Part shown: positions 26,079 to 35,615 of the stretch, piece by piece
Layout of the letters: every line of letters starts with the position of its first letter
Numbering within the stretch: position 1 is the first letter of the stretch
Source of the DNA: Acidobacteriaceae bacterium
Lineage (GTDB): Bacteria; Acidobacteriota; Terriglobia; Terriglobales; Acidobacteriaceae
Direction: 5' to 3'
NCBI GenBank assembly: GCA_003134995.1
Contig: PLDC01000025.1
Span: forward strand, 1 to 64,000
Length of the DNA: 64,000 nucleotides
Notes under the pieces: model-generated
Database searches by the model: none
What the model saw: the letters and a program-made list of their open reading frames with translations, nothing else
What the model was told of the DNA's origin: nothing
Program-made: the position numbers and the translations under genes

Positions 26079-29000
26079 CTAATTTACGACCAGCGTAACC
26101 GTAGACGGCGCTGCATGACTAAGTGCGCCCGAGGTGCCAGTCACAGTAATCGTATAGGTGCCGGGCTTCGTCCCTTGTCCCTGGCCACCGCCACCGCCGC
26201 CACCACCACCCCCACCGCTGCCATTGACGCCTCCTCCTCCGCATGAGGGAAGCAAGAGTGCCAGCAGTAACAACCCGAGCAGAGATGCGGGCAGCGCCAG
26301 TTTAGCGTACTTTTTCCGGCGGCCCTTTTTGCTTAACAGTGCTAGCGCGGGCAGCGCCAGAAGGAACGCGTAAGAGAAGCCACCGACTTCAGGCCTAAGC
26401 GGAGAAAAGCTGGCAGAATTGGGCGTCGTCGAGATCGTGAGTTTGACAGCCGCTGAGCTATTGCCCGGAGTCACCGAGCTAGGCGTAAAACTGCACAGGG
26501 AGATCACCGGCGCACCAGAACAAGCGAGACTTACGGTATTCGCAAACGACGAGCCCGTGGGCGCGGGCAACACGCTCAAGTTGTAATTCACCGATTGTCC
26601 TGCGGTGATGGTCTGGGTAGTCGATGGCGTGAGCGCGGCCACCGTGAAATCCTGAATTACAGTCAGCGGCAAAGGCAGGAGTTGGCTCGGCTGTCCCGAC
26701 GAGTCAGTGGCAGTCAGATTCACGTTGTAGGAGTTTGACAGCTGCGGCGCGGCGCTGTTCGGAATGTTGACCGTCAGCGTCAAGGCGCTCGCGATTCCAG
26801 CAGAGATCGGCACGGGATTGGCGGGAGTGATCGAGCATTGACCCGAGAAGGCGCTGGCGTCACACGTGGCATTGACTGAGCCGCTATAGCTTGGCATTAA
26901 CGACACTTTGGCGGTCTGCTGCGATCCCGCGTCGGCCGGGGCCGGGAACGCCTGGCTGATTGCCAGCTGAAAACTGATCAAGGTCAGCGACACTGTGATC
27001 GAATGCGAAATCGATCCTGATGTGCCAATAATCGTCACCGTGTAGTTGCCGCCTGGGGTGGTGGCGTTGGTGGCGATGATCAAAGCTGCGTTCACGGAAC
27101 TACTTTCCGGAACAACCGAAGCCGGAGTGAAATTGCACAGCGCCCCGGCCGGAATCCCGCTGCAAGAAAGAGTCACAATGCCGGAGAACGAAGCCCCGGT
27201 GGGCGCAATTGTCAGGTTGTAGGGAGCAGTGGTTTGTCCCGCCGCCACAGTCTGGCCCGAAGTAGACGAGTTCAGGGTGAAGTCCTGGATGCCCGTCACA
27301 GCCAATGTAAATGAAGTAGTCACGGGCGCGGGCGCTCCTGGAGTCGTGGCCTGCACCGTCACCGTGTAATTTCCGGCAGTGGTTCCGGTGGGAACGGTGA
27401 CGGCAACAGTTATGTTCACCGGCGAGGTTGAGGTCGGATTAACGACCGTGCCGGGAGTGAACGTGCACGTTGCGCCGGTGATGCTGGGCGTGAGACTGCA
27501 CGAAAGCGTTACGCTTTGATTGAACGAACCCTGAGCTGTGGCCTGAAAACTCACCAGCGGCGCGGCGCCACCAGGCGGCGCAGTCACAGTGACAGGGGAT
27601 GGCGTAGTCAACCCGAAATTCACCACACTCAAGGTGAGGGCTGCTAGTTGAGTAGTGTGGTTCGCATCTGAGCCGATGCCTTGCAGATTGAAGCTGTAGT
27701 TGCCGACAACGCTGCCCGTGGTCAGCGAGAACGTAGCGCCAGCCGAGGTCGGCGTCAGGCTCTCCGGGTTCGGAGTACAAGGGATCGGAGGATTCGTGCT
27801 AGCGGCGATACAACTCAGGGAAACTGAATTGCTGTATCCATTCACCGCAGTTACGGTACCGTTGAAGGTAGGTGCAGTTCCTGCGAAGGCTGTGATGGTC
27901 GCGTTCGGCACCGTAATTTGGAAATCCGGCGTGGTCATCAGATCGAACTGCCACACGCCGCGTCCATAGGTGGAAGCGCGCAACAGTTTCTGTCCGCCAG
28001 AATTGAAGATCGCGAGAGCTGTCACAGCGACGTTCGGCAGAAATCCGGTCTGCTGAGTGCTTGCAGCCGGTCCAACTTCGGTCCAGGCGGAAGACAAAGT
28101 GGGACTCTGGAACACGCCAACGTCCGTGCCCACATAAACAATGTGTGCGTCGGGATCGATGACCACGGCGTTCACCGGCGAATCCGGAAGGGGATCGGTG
28201 CCTCCGAAATTCGTAAAGTCCGTCCATGAGGCGCCGGCATTCGTCGTTTGCCAAACGTGCCCGGGGCCGCCTGTGAAACCCATGACGGTGACGTAAGCCG
28301 TATTTCCCGTTGGATCGGAGGTGTCGATGGCAACGCTCGATATTGGGAACTCGTTGGGATTGATGCTGCTGGCGCCGGGGCCGTTGAGTGTGACGTTGGA
28401 GAACGTGGAACTCACGCCTGAAACCGCGGTCGCATTCGTTGTGACCCAAACGTTTCCGCCGACAGGAAGCGTGGAAAGAAAATTCAGGCCAAGGCCGTCG
28501 GTAGTGGCATAAATGACTTCGGAGCCATTGGCATTGCTGGGTCCGCCGGCAGCCAATGCACGAACTGTGTTCACTTCGCTGCCGGAGCAGGTTCCGATAC
28601 CGAGCGTATCGAAATTAAGACTCAGCAAAGTGTAGGCTCCGCCCAATCGCGGCCCGCTCCACACGCGGCAGGTGCCTACCAACATCGTGGTTGCCGATTG
28701 CGGATCGAGAATATAGGGAAAGTAAAACGATCCATCATCGCCGCCGACATTGTTGCTGCCAACGACCTCGCTGAAAGTGGTGTCGTTGCAGCTCGGCGCG
28801 GACCCACATTCGTTGATGTTCAGGGTCCCAGACCCGGTGTCAGGATTCGACGTAAACCAATCGCTGGTGCTGTTGGGATCGATAGCATTGTAGCCGCCAT
28901 CGCCGCCCAGAACATTTCCCCAACTCAAGTTCGTCGTGGCCGTCGTAGTTGCCGGAGAGCCATTATCTTGCGTTCCCCCAAGAATCGTATTGATATCGGT

Positions 29001-30707
29001 TGGATTCTGCGAGAAGCTGACGAACTGCGTCATCGAGCCCAGATTCTGATTAAGGTCGTCGAACGCATTCGTTCCGGAGCATGAGCCAGTGGTGAGGCCG
29101 GTGTATCCGTTCAAAGCCCGATAGATGCCGCCGTCGTTGGCGAAGTACATCAGTTCGGCTCCGGAGTCAGCGCCGGATGTTGGAATCGTGTATGCCACTG
29201 CATGTTGGTCAGGATGCACGTGCGCCAGCGACGATAGCGGATCACAACCGTAGACGTGCGTGAGATTTATGAATGGCGTGCTCGAACAAGTGAGATTGAT
29301 GGAGGTGATCGAACACTTATAGATGTTGATAGCGCCAGCGTACAAGTCGGTGGCAGTGTTGCCGTCGGGAACGGCGAGCAGTTCGAGGTTGTAGAATCCC
29401 TGGTCAACGCCGCAGCCTTCGCCGTCGCCGCAGTTGATGATGCCGCTGTCACTTATCTGCGTCCACGATGCGCCGCCGTTCGTGCTCTGCCAAATGCCTT
29501 GATCCACGGGTTCGCTGGTCGTGGAGTTCAAGGAAACGAACCATACATACATTTCATTGCGTCCCGGCACGACCGTAATTTCGCCGCGATAAATCGGGCA
29601 GGTAGTCACGTAGTTCTGAGGACATGCTGTGGTGCTTAAAAGTCCCGCTGCGCCCGGCTGCGTGGCAAGGCGCGTCCAGGTCAAACCGTCCGGGGAAGAG
29701 TAGAAACCGTGATAGCGTTCTGCCGCAAAAAATAATGCCGCGGCCGCGTTATATACGACTGACGTTGCCGAGGTCGCCTCGCTCGCGCTGGAGAAGAGTG
29801 CGTTGTAAGTCCACGTTTGCCCGGCGTCGGTGGAGGTGTAGAGGCCGCGGTAGGTATTGCTGGTCAGGGCGCCATCGGTTTCGCCTTCCGCTGTTGCTGC
29901 CATCGCTGCGACTACCGTGCTGGTTTGCGCTGTGCTGAAAGCCATGCGAGTGGCGCCCAGGCCGCTGAAAGAATATGTTCCGTTGTTCGCGGAAGAGAGC
30001 AACGTCCACGTGTTGCCGCCGTCGGCTGAGCGCATAATGCCAAGGCCAAAATAAGAATCGGCGGAATTGTCCGCCTCGCCCGTGCCTGCCAGAATTACGC
30101 TCTGAGCGGGATTGGTGTTTCCCGGCTGAATCACAATCGATCCGATCGAGAGCGTTGCTTGATCGTCGGTGACCGCCGTCCAGGTTACGTTATTCGCAGT
30201 GCTGGTGGCAGCGTTGCTCGACTGCCATACTCCGCCTTGGGCTCCGCCGATGTAAAGCGTGTTGCCGCTTGGATCCGCGGGATCAATCGCCACGGCCGTT
30301 GCGCGGCCAGAAACCTGGTTGTAGTTTTGAAATCCATCGCCGGTCGCATCCGATGCTAGTGGCACTGGCCCCAGCGGCGTCCATCCGGAAGATGTCGACG
30401 GAGCCGGCGATTTCGGAGAGGCGGCGTGGCTGCGAGCCATTCGAGCGGCGCGCGCTTTCATTTTGGCCTGATAAGCGAGATGACGCAGCTCTGCAGAAGA
30501 CTTGCCAGGAACGACGCGGCCGCGCAGGAACCATTGGGCGCGCTGCTCTTCATGGTCTGAATCCGCAGCGGAGATGGGCGCTTCAGGCAAAGTTTTCTTC
30601 GCACCTTGTGCGCGCGCAATCGAGAGTGAGCAAAATGGCAAGAGTGCCAGCACCGAAACACAAACTCCGCGGCAGCACTTTTGAAGGGTCAACCTGGGAA
30701 GGGTCAT
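26079..30707 (-). CDS. Giant secreted BNR/sortilin-type and Ig-like repeat protein
   Basis: About 1542 residues with a signal peptide (VCVSVLALLPFCSLSIARAQ). Residues about 90-900 are sialidase/Vps10-type BNR propeller repeats with Asp-box signatures (RSADGGNTWTLLSS; STDAGQTWTYNALF; TTNAGASWTDFTNF). Residues about 900-1420 are tandem Ig-like modules with recurring VTVQATTPGAPAP and NFTPASVVP units. The end is unusual: a membrane segment (FSYAFLLALPALALLSKKG), a basic stretch, a second hydrophobic segment ending in LLPSCGGGG, a poly-Gly stretch and a last short beta module (GTYTITVTGTSGALSH). Likely surface-attached. The start at 30707 puts the signal peptide near the N-terminus. Confidence 0.75.
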   Translation of the reverse strand: MTLPRLTLQKCCRGVCVSVLALLPFCSLSIARAQGAKKTLPEAPISAADSDHEEQRAQWFLRGRVVPGKSSAELRHLAYQAKMKARAARMARSHAASPKSPAPSTSSGWTPLGPVPLASDATGDGFQNYNQVSGRATAVAIDPADPSGNTLYIGGAQGGVWQSSNAATSTANNVTWTAVTDDQATLSIGSIVIQPGNTNPAQSVILAGTGEADNSADSYFGLGIMRSADGGNTWTLLSSANNGTYSFSGLGATRMAFSTAQTSTVVAAMAATAEGETDGALTSNTYRGLYTSTDAGQTWTYNALFSSASEATSATSVVYNAAAALFFAAERYHGFYSSPDGLTWTRLATQPGAAGLLSTTACPQNYVTTCPIYRGEITVVPGRNEMYVWFVSLNSTTSEPVDQGIWQSTNGGASWTQISDSGIINCGDGEGCGVDQGFYNLELLAVPDGNTATDLYAGAINIYKCSITSINLTCSSTPFINLTHVYGCDPLSSLAHVHPDQHAVAYTIPTSGADSGAELMYFANDGGIYRALNGYTGLTTGSCSGTNAFDDLNQNLGSMTQFVSFSQNPTDINTILGGTQDNGSPATTTATTNLSWGNVLGGDGGYNAIDPNSTSDWFTSNPDTGSGTLNINECGSAPSCNDTTFSEVVGSNNVGGDDGSFYFPYILDPQSATTMLVGTCRVWSGPRLGGAYTLLSLNFDTLGIGTCSGSEVNTVRALAAGGPSNANGSEVIYATTDGLGLNFLSTLPVGGNVWVTTNATAVSGVSSTFSNVTLNGPGASSINPNEFPISSVAIDTSDPTGNTAYVTVMGFTGGPGHVWQTTNAGASWTDFTNFGGTDPLPDSPVNAVVIDPDAHIVYVGTDVGVFQSPTLSSAWTEVGPAASTQQTGFLPNVAVTALAIFNSGGQKLLRASTYGRGVWQFDLMTTPDFQITVPNATITAFAGTAPTFNGTVTAVNGYSNSVSLSCIAASTNPPIPCTPNPESLTPTSAGATFSLTTGSVVGNYSFNLQGIGSDANHTTQLAALTLSVVNFGLTTPSPVTVTAPPGGAAPLVSFQATAQGSFNQSVTLSCSLTPSITGATCTFTPGTVVNPTSTSPVNITVAVTVPTGTTAGNYTVTVQATTPGAPAPVTTSFTLAVTGIQDFTLNSSTSGQTVAAGQTTAPYNLTIAPTGASFSGIVTLSCSGIPAGALCNFTPASVVPESSSVNAALIIATNATTPGGNYTVTIIGTSGSISHSITVSLTLISFQLAISQAFPAPADAGSQQTAKVSLMPSYSGSVNATCDASAFSGQCSITPANPVPISAGIASALTLTVNIPNSAAPQLSNSYNVNLTATDSSGQPSQLLPLPLTVIQDFTVAALTPSTTQTITAGQSVNYNLSVLPAPTGSSFANTVSLACSGAPVISLCSFTPSSVTPGNSSAAVKLTISTTPNSASFSPLRPEVGGFSYAFLLALPALALLSKKGRRKKYAKLALPASLLGLLLLALLLPSCGGGGVNGSGGGGGGGGGGGQGQGTKPGTYTITVTGTSGALSHAAPSTVTLVVN

Positions 30708-30849
30708 AGACTCGCAAGCTTCAGTACGTCGCAAGTATGGGATCGCCAGAGAGAGCGGTCAACGGAAAAGGCGCTAAAAACCGCGCTGTGGCCCATTCCG
30801 GGAAACATTCGCGGCAGTAAGCTTGTACAATTTCCCTCGGATTCCACGT

Positions 30850-31629
30850 ATGCTATTGCCGCGATCTACATTTTTGATTGCTCTGTTGCTATTCGCTCCG
30901 GAGATTCGAACCCCGCAAGCCCGCGGCGGCCACGAGATCACCGTAGCTGCGGCTGCGGACCTGAGCGCAGCGTTACAGGAAGTCGCTGCGAACTACGAGA
31001 AGCGAACCGGCGTCACGGTGAAGCTTTCTTTCGGAGCCTCGGGCGCTCTGACTCAGCAAATCCAGAACGGTGCGCCTTTTGATCTCTTCTTCTCGGCAGA
31101 CTTGGATTATCCTCGGCAATTGATCGCTGGAGGCCAGGCCGATGGCGCGACCTTGTATCGATACGCCGTAGGGCGGTTGGTGCTGTGGGTTCCAAAAGAT
31201 TCTCCGCTCGATGTCGAGCATAGAGGCATGGACGTTTTGCTCGATCCGTCCGTGAAAAAGATTTCGATCGCGAATCCGGAGCATGCACCTTACGGACGCG
31301 CTGCCGCCGCCGTGCTGAAACATTACGGCCTGTACGAAAAAGTAAGCGACCGGCTCGTGCTGGGAGAAAATATTTCGCAGGCCGCCCAGTTTGTCGAGTC
31401 TGGCAACGCGCAGGTAGGCTTCGTCGCTCTAGCCCATGCTGTAGCGCCCGCGATGCAAGGCAAGGGAAAATATTGGATCGTGCCCGCCGATGCATATGCT
31501 GCACTCGATCAAGGGGCGGTGCTGATCTCGCATTCACCGCATAAACAGGACGCGGCAGCTTTCCTCGAATATGTGAAGAGCGCGGAGGTTACGGCAACGC
31601 TGAAGCGCTACGGGTTCAGCTTGCCCTAG
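30850..31629 (+). CDS. modA: Molybdate ABC transporter substrate-binding protein
   Basis: A 259-residue periplasmic binding protein with a signal peptide (STFLIALLLFA). EITVAAAADLSAALQEVA, LSFGASGALTQQIQNGAP and DLFFSADLDYP are the oxyanion-binding segments of ModA; NPEHAPYGRAAAAVLKHYGL and QVGFVALAHA complete the fold. It captures molybdate (or tungstate) and delivers it to ModB. It is the first gene of a mod cluster, followed by a small unknown gene, modB and modC. The longer frame begins with TTG at 30823; the ATG at 30850 fits the signal peptide. No Mo-box was recognised upstream. Confidence 0.92.
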   Translation: MLLPRSTFLIALLLFAPEIRTPQARGGHEITVAAAADLSAALQEVAANYEKRTGVTVKLSFGASGALTQQIQNGAPFDLFFSADLDYPRQLIAGGQADGATLYRYAVGRLVLWVPKDSPLDVEHRGMDVLLDPSVKKISIANPEHAPYGRAAAAVLKHYGLYEKVSDRLVLGENISQAAQFVESGNAQVGFVALAHAVAPAMQGKGKYWIVPADAYAALDQGAVLISHSPHKQDAAAFLEYVKSAEVTATLKRYGFSLP

Positions 31630-31674
31630 CCATTTGTAATCGATTTTTTCCATCTGTCCTAACGTGAGGAATTT

Positions 31675-31956
31675 ATGAAATGGTGCTGTCCCGTATTCCA
31701 AGGTTGGTTCGAGCAGGCTGGCAAGAGGGGACTCGGCGTCTTTGTATCGACACAGGGCAATTCAGAGCCTGCGTTTATCCTGCAGTATCGCGCGTTGGAT
31801 CCCGGAGTCCCAGTGCCGCGCACAGACTCCCCGTTGTCCTCCGTGTCGGATGTGAACATTCACTTCTGTCCGTGGTGCGGTTCTGACTTAAGAAAATGGT
31901 ACCGGGGTGGCCTTCGGGAACTCGACCGATCTGAGTTGAAAGTTTGCCTTCAGTGA
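31675..31956 (+). CDS. Small Cys-rich protein within the mod operon
   Basis: A 93-residue protein with a CC pair near the N-terminus (MKWCCPVFQGWFEQAGKRG), then a C-P-W-C knuckle in FCPWCGSDLRKWYR near the C-terminus and a final Cys. GTGAGGAATTT precedes the ATG, so the gene is probably real. It sits 45 bp after modA and 19 bp before modB on the same strand, so it is likely cotranscribed. The family is not recognised. Zinc or other metal binding through the four Cys is plausible, but a molybdate role is only suggested by position. Confidence 0.6.
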   Translation: MKWCCPVFQGWFEQAGKRGLGVFVSTQGNSEPAFILQYRALDPGVPVPRTDSPLSSVSDVNIHFCPWCGSDLRKWYRGGLRELDRSELKVCLQ

Positions 31957-31975
31957 GTTTGGGCTAACCAGAAAA

Positions 31976-32671
31976 ATGTCCATCGACTGGCAATCATTCC
32001 GGCTGACCATAGAACTAGCGCTGGTGGTGTCGGCAATTCTTTTTGCGGTGGGACTGCCGCTGGGATGGTGGATCGCTTTTTCGCGGTGGCGCTGGAAATT
32101 CTTCGTCGAAGCCCTGGTCGCCCTGCCGATCGTGTTGCCGCCGACGGTGCTCGGATTCTACGTGCTGGTCGCGCTCGGCTCTCAGAGTCCGCTCGGGCGG
32201 TGGTGGCAATCCCTCACCGGACACACCTTGGCATTCACCTTTAGCGGACTGGTGATCGGCTCCATCCTTTATAGTCTTCCATTCGCGGTGCAGCCCTTCG
32301 CAGCTTCTTTCTCATCGGTCGATCGCAAACTGTTGGCGGCGTCTGCCACGCTTGGAGCATCACCGTTGCGCACCTTTTTCCGCGTGGTCGTTCCACTCTC
32401 GGTGCCCGGACTGGTGACGGGGGTGGTTCTTGCATTCGCTCACACCATGGGCGAGTTTGGAGTCGTTCTGATGATCGGAGGCAACATTCCCGGTGTAACG
32501 CGAACGGCTTCGATCAGCATTTACGATCAGGTGCAGGCCTCCAACTATGCCTCAGCCAATGCCATGGCACTGTTGCTGCTGATCTTCTGCTTCGCAGTGC
32601 TCACTGTGGTCTACGCGCTGAACCGCAGAACGCCGAATCAGAAACTCTGGACAATAGATCCGGCTAAGTAA
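31976..32671 (+). CDS. modB: Molybdate ABC transporter permease
   Basis: A 231-residue inner-membrane permease with about five hydrophobic segments. LPIVLPPTVLGFYVLVALG is typical of ModB. The EAA loop that contacts the ATPase is AASATLGASPLRTFFRVVVP, followed by SVPGLVTGVVLAFAHTMGEF and GVVLMIGGNIPGVT. It forms the membrane channel with ModC. It lies 8 bp upstream of modC, so the two are translationally linked. Confidence 0.93.
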   Translation: MSIDWQSFRLTIELALVVSAILFAVGLPLGWWIAFSRWRWKFFVEALVALPIVLPPTVLGFYVLVALGSQSPLGRWWQSLTGHTLAFTFSGLVIGSILYSLPFAVQPFAASFSSVDRKLLAASATLGASPLRTFFRVVVPLSVPGLVTGVVLAFAHTMGEFGVVLMIGGNIPGVTRTASISIYDQVQASNYASANAMALLLLIFCFAVLTVVYALNRRTPNQKLWTIDPAK

Positions 32672-32679
32672 GAGACTGA

Positions 32680-33852
32680 ATGGCGACGTCCGTTGAAACC
32701 AAACTCGCAAACTCAAACCTCAGCGCAAGCGTTCGCAAAACGTTTCTTTCCGCCGAGCGTGAGTTCTCTCTCGACGTAGCTTTCGTTGCCGCGCCAGGGT
32801 TCACCATACTGTTCGGCGCGTCGGGGTCTGGAAAGACGACGCTGCTCGACTGCGTGGCTGGTCTGACCACTCCAAACGCAGGGCGTATAGCCGTGGGCGA
32901 GCGCGTTCTGTTTGATGCAGAGACTCACGAGAATATTCCGGTGGCGAAGCGCCGGGTTGGCTATGTCTTGCAGGACCTCGCATTGTTCCCGCACCTTACG
33001 GTCGTGCGGAACACCGAATATGGACTGGCGCATCTGCCCCGCGCGACCCGCAAAGAAAGAGCCGCCGCGATGCTGCATGAGTTCCGCATCGACCACATGC
33101 GCCAGCAACGCCCGGCAGAAATCTCTGGCGGAGAGCGCCAACGTGTGGCGCTGGCGCGTGCGCTGGTAACCGACCCGTGCGTTCTACTGCTCGACGAACC
33201 GCTTGCCGCTCTCGACGGCGCCACGAAAGCAAAGATCATCGACGACCTGCGCCACTGGAATGAGGCACACCGTATTCCGATTCTTTACGTCACGCACAAC
33301 CGCGAAGAAGTGCTTGCGCTGGGCGAACGCGTGCTCGTGATGGAACAGGGGCGCATCATCGCGCAGGGTACGCCGCACGAAGTTCTGAGCGCGCCACTTC
33401 AGGAAACTGTGGCGCAGTTGGCCGGGTTCGAAAACATTTTCGACGCTGCGGTTTGGCTGGTGCACGAAGACCGCGGCACAATTACATGCCGCCTGTCGGC
33501 CGACAAGCCAGGACAGTTTGTTCTGCTGGAGACGCCGTTGATCCGCGCCGAGATGGGTTCGCGCGTCCGAATCGGCATTCGCGCCGGCGACATTCTGTTG
33601 GCGGTTGTTAAGCCCGAGGGGCTGAGCGCGCGCAACGTGATTGCCGGCCAAATCATTTCTGTCGAAAGGCGCGACATGATTGTTTCCGCGCGCGTGGATT
33701 GCGGCATTACGATGGAGGTTCACCTGACTCTTGCGGCGCGTGACGCATTGCATCTCGCAGCCGGCCGTGATGTGTGGCTGGTGATCAAGACCCACTCGTG
33801 CCATTTAATGCGGGGGAGCAGTTCTCAGTTCCCGGTTCTCGGTTCTCAGTGA
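32680..33852 (+). CDS. modC: Molybdate ABC transporter ATP-binding protein
   Basis: A 390-residue ATPase. Walker A is GASGSGKTT, the signature is ISGGERQRVALARAL, Walker B VLLLDEPLAALD, and the H-loop YVTHN. The C-terminal part (about 270-375) is a TOBE/MOP-like molybdate-binding domain (LSARNVIAGQIISVERRDM). The last residues, SSSQFPVLGSQ, are encoded by a short repeat (33820-33852) that also supplies the stop codon, so the original end may have been altered. It drives molybdate import with ModB and ModA. Confidence 0.93.
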   Translation: MATSVETKLANSNLSASVRKTFLSAEREFSLDVAFVAAPGFTILFGASGSGKTTLLDCVAGLTTPNAGRIAVGERVLFDAETHENIPVAKRRVGYVLQDLALFPHLTVVRNTEYGLAHLPRATRKERAAAMLHEFRIDHMRQQRPAEISGGERQRVALARALVTDPCVLLLDEPLAALDGATKAKIIDDLRHWNEAHRIPILYVTHNREEVLALGERVLVMEQGRIIAQGTPHEVLSAPLQETVAQLAGFENIFDAAVWLVHEDRGTITCRLSADKPGQFVLLETPLIRAEMGSRVRIGIRAGDILLAVVKPEGLSARNVIAGQIISVERRDMIVSARVDCGITMEVHLTLAARDALHLAAGRDVWLVIKTHSCHLMRGSSSQFPVLGSQ

Positions 33853-33950
33853 GACCCAAAACCCGCCAGCCTTCGGAGAAGGTCTGTCTTGCACGAGAGT
33901 GTTGACAGGCTAGTTTCTACGGGGTTGGCTTTCTGAGAACTGAGAACTGA
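33820..33950. repeat. Inverted repeat joining the ends of modC and the GT39 gene
   Basis: Copies of GTTCTCAG at 33821-33849 (CAGTTCTCAGTT and GGTTCTCAGT) face inverted copies at 33933-33950 (CTGAGAACTGAGAACTGA). The left block encodes the last residues and stop of modC; the right block encodes the last residues of the convergent gene. The arms could form a bidirectional terminator. Confidence 0.6.
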
Positions 33951-35587
33951 CTTCTGGCTTCTGCATTCTGTATTTCGTTCTTCGTCATCTCAATCACAGC
34001 TATCCATTGCCCTTGCCGCTGTTCTGAAAATACAACGTTACCACCGAGAAGTTGAGCTGCGGCGGCCGGCGGCAGATCGCGATGAAACCCGAAGTACCGC
34101 GACTTCAACCCTGTCCATGTCCTCCAGCGATCCCACGGCGCAGGCCCGGGCTCGTATTTCGTCGAAAAGAGCAGGGCGACGTCATAGTTCGAGCGAAAGT
34201 CGGCAGCGGAAAGCATTTCATCCAAAGAGAAATTCTCGATACGAACCACGCGCATGGGTCGCGTGATGTAGCCGAGCCAGGGACGGGCGATTTCATCGGA
34301 CGCTGGCCACGCAGTGAGCACACGCGCCATCGGGTAACGAGCCTCCAGAAAGCGTTCGCCATCTTGATGGAGCACGATGTAATCGCGATAGGCGAGGTTA
34401 TCCTCAGGCGAAAATCCGTAGTGAGGATTCCAGAACAGCGCGGCCACGAAAGCCAGTGCGACAAAAGCTACAGCCGCGGACCAGTAGCTCACCCTGCGCC
34501 ACAGCGTCGAGACAGAAACAATGATGACTAGAGGAACAGCGGGGAGCATGTAACGAGCCAGCACCGCGCCGCCGATCAACGCCATTGCCGCAACATACAC
34601 GAGCACGACGACGTAAAAAATCATTTGTAGCGGAAAGCTGATCCGCGAACGCTCTGACGCCGCATTTTGCTGCGCGGGGAGAAAGCACATCGCCAGCAGC
34701 ACTGGTACCGTTAAGACCCACAGGTGAAGATAGCCGACGACTTGCCAGAGACGCATGATAAGCGCGAGAAAAAAGCGGGCCGCACTCAGAGTCGAGGCTA
34801 CGTTATAGCGAAAGAACCCAGGATTGCCGAAGACGAACCCAGTGCGCGCATAGTGATAGGCATACCAAAGCCCGAGCGGCAACGCCGGCATCAGCAGGGA
34901 CGCGATGCGCCGCGCGTCTGTGGGATGTTTTCCCGAGTTGTCACGTTCCAACCAAAGCTTTCCAAGCGAACCCTTGCGCGCAAAAATGCCGACAATCTCC
35001 CATGCAAAAAGTGCCATGGGTGCGAGGATCGCGGTTTCTTTCGCCAAAGCTGCAAGAGCGAACCAGAGGACAGCAGTTGCGGTTTCACCTTCCACATGGG
35101 CAGCGAGGCCCCAGAACGTAAGTCCTGCGGCGGCTAAGTCAACTTGGGCGAGAGAACTCTGCGCGAAGAAGACGGGATACAGCGCAGTACACAGCGTAGA
35201 TGCGAGCGCAACCTTTGTGTTGGCGACGCGTTCCGCCAGGCGAAACACTCCGAGCAGAGAAAAGGCGGCGAGCACCAGCATCGCTGTTCGAGTTACCAGC
35301 GGAGCGAAGCCCACCACTTTCCACCACAGCGCGAGCCATGCCATTACCAACGGCGGGTGCGCGTTAGAAACTGTGGAGTGCGGAATCAGGCTTCCTGTCA
35401 GCAAAACATCGCGCGCGGCCGGAACGTAGTAGCCTGCTTCGTCCCAGAAGTAAGGCAATTGCAGCAGAGGCAGATGCAGTAGGAAGATGAATACAAAGAT
35501 GACGGCGAACACCAGGGCCGGATAAGAGGCTGACCATCGCGCCGGGCCACCACGGTCAGACCCGGAAGTTCTCGGCATTTCTCTCAT
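33917..35587 (-). CDS. GT39/ArnT-like membrane glycosyltransferase
   Basis: A 556-residue membrane protein with 10 or more hydrophobic segments. The first extracytoplasmic loop carries YFWDEAGYYVPAARDVL, the D-E motif of lipid-linked-sugar glycosyltransferases (GT39/PMT, ArnT, GT83). HPPLVMAWLALWWKVVGF follows, as in that family. It probably transfers a sugar from a polyprenyl phosphate to lipid or protein on the outer face of the inner membrane; donor and acceptor are unknown. The last residues (ARSQFSVLRKPTP) derive from the repeat shared with the convergent modC. The ATG at 35587 gives a short hydrophilic N-terminus before the first membrane segment. Confidence 0.82.
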   Translation of the reverse strand: MREMPRTSGSDRGGPARWSASYPALVFAVIFVFIFLLHLPLLQLPYFWDEAGYYVPAARDVLLTGSLIPHSTVSNAHPPLVMAWLALWWKVVGFAPLVTRTAMLVLAAFSLLGVFRLAERVANTKVALASTLCTALYPVFFAQSSLAQVDLAAAGLTFWGLAAHVEGETATAVLWFALAALAKETAILAPMALFAWEIVGIFARKGSLGKLWLERDNSGKHPTDARRIASLLMPALPLGLWYAYHYARTGFVFGNPGFFRYNVASTLSAARFFLALIMRLWQVVGYLHLWVLTVPVLLAMCFLPAQQNAASERSRISFPLQMIFYVVVLVYVAAMALIGGAVLARYMLPAVPLVIIVSVSTLWRRVSYWSAAVAFVALAFVAALFWNPHYGFSPEDNLAYRDYIVLHQDGERFLEARYPMARVLTAWPASDEIARPWLGYITRPMRVVRIENFSLDEMLSAADFRSNYDVALLFSTKYEPGPAPWDRWRTWTGLKSRYFGFHRDLPPAAAAQLLGGNVVFSEQRQGQWIAVIEMTKNEIQNAEARSQFSVLRKPTP

Positions 35588-35615
35588 GGACGCCCAGACC
35601 TCGGACGCGCACCTC

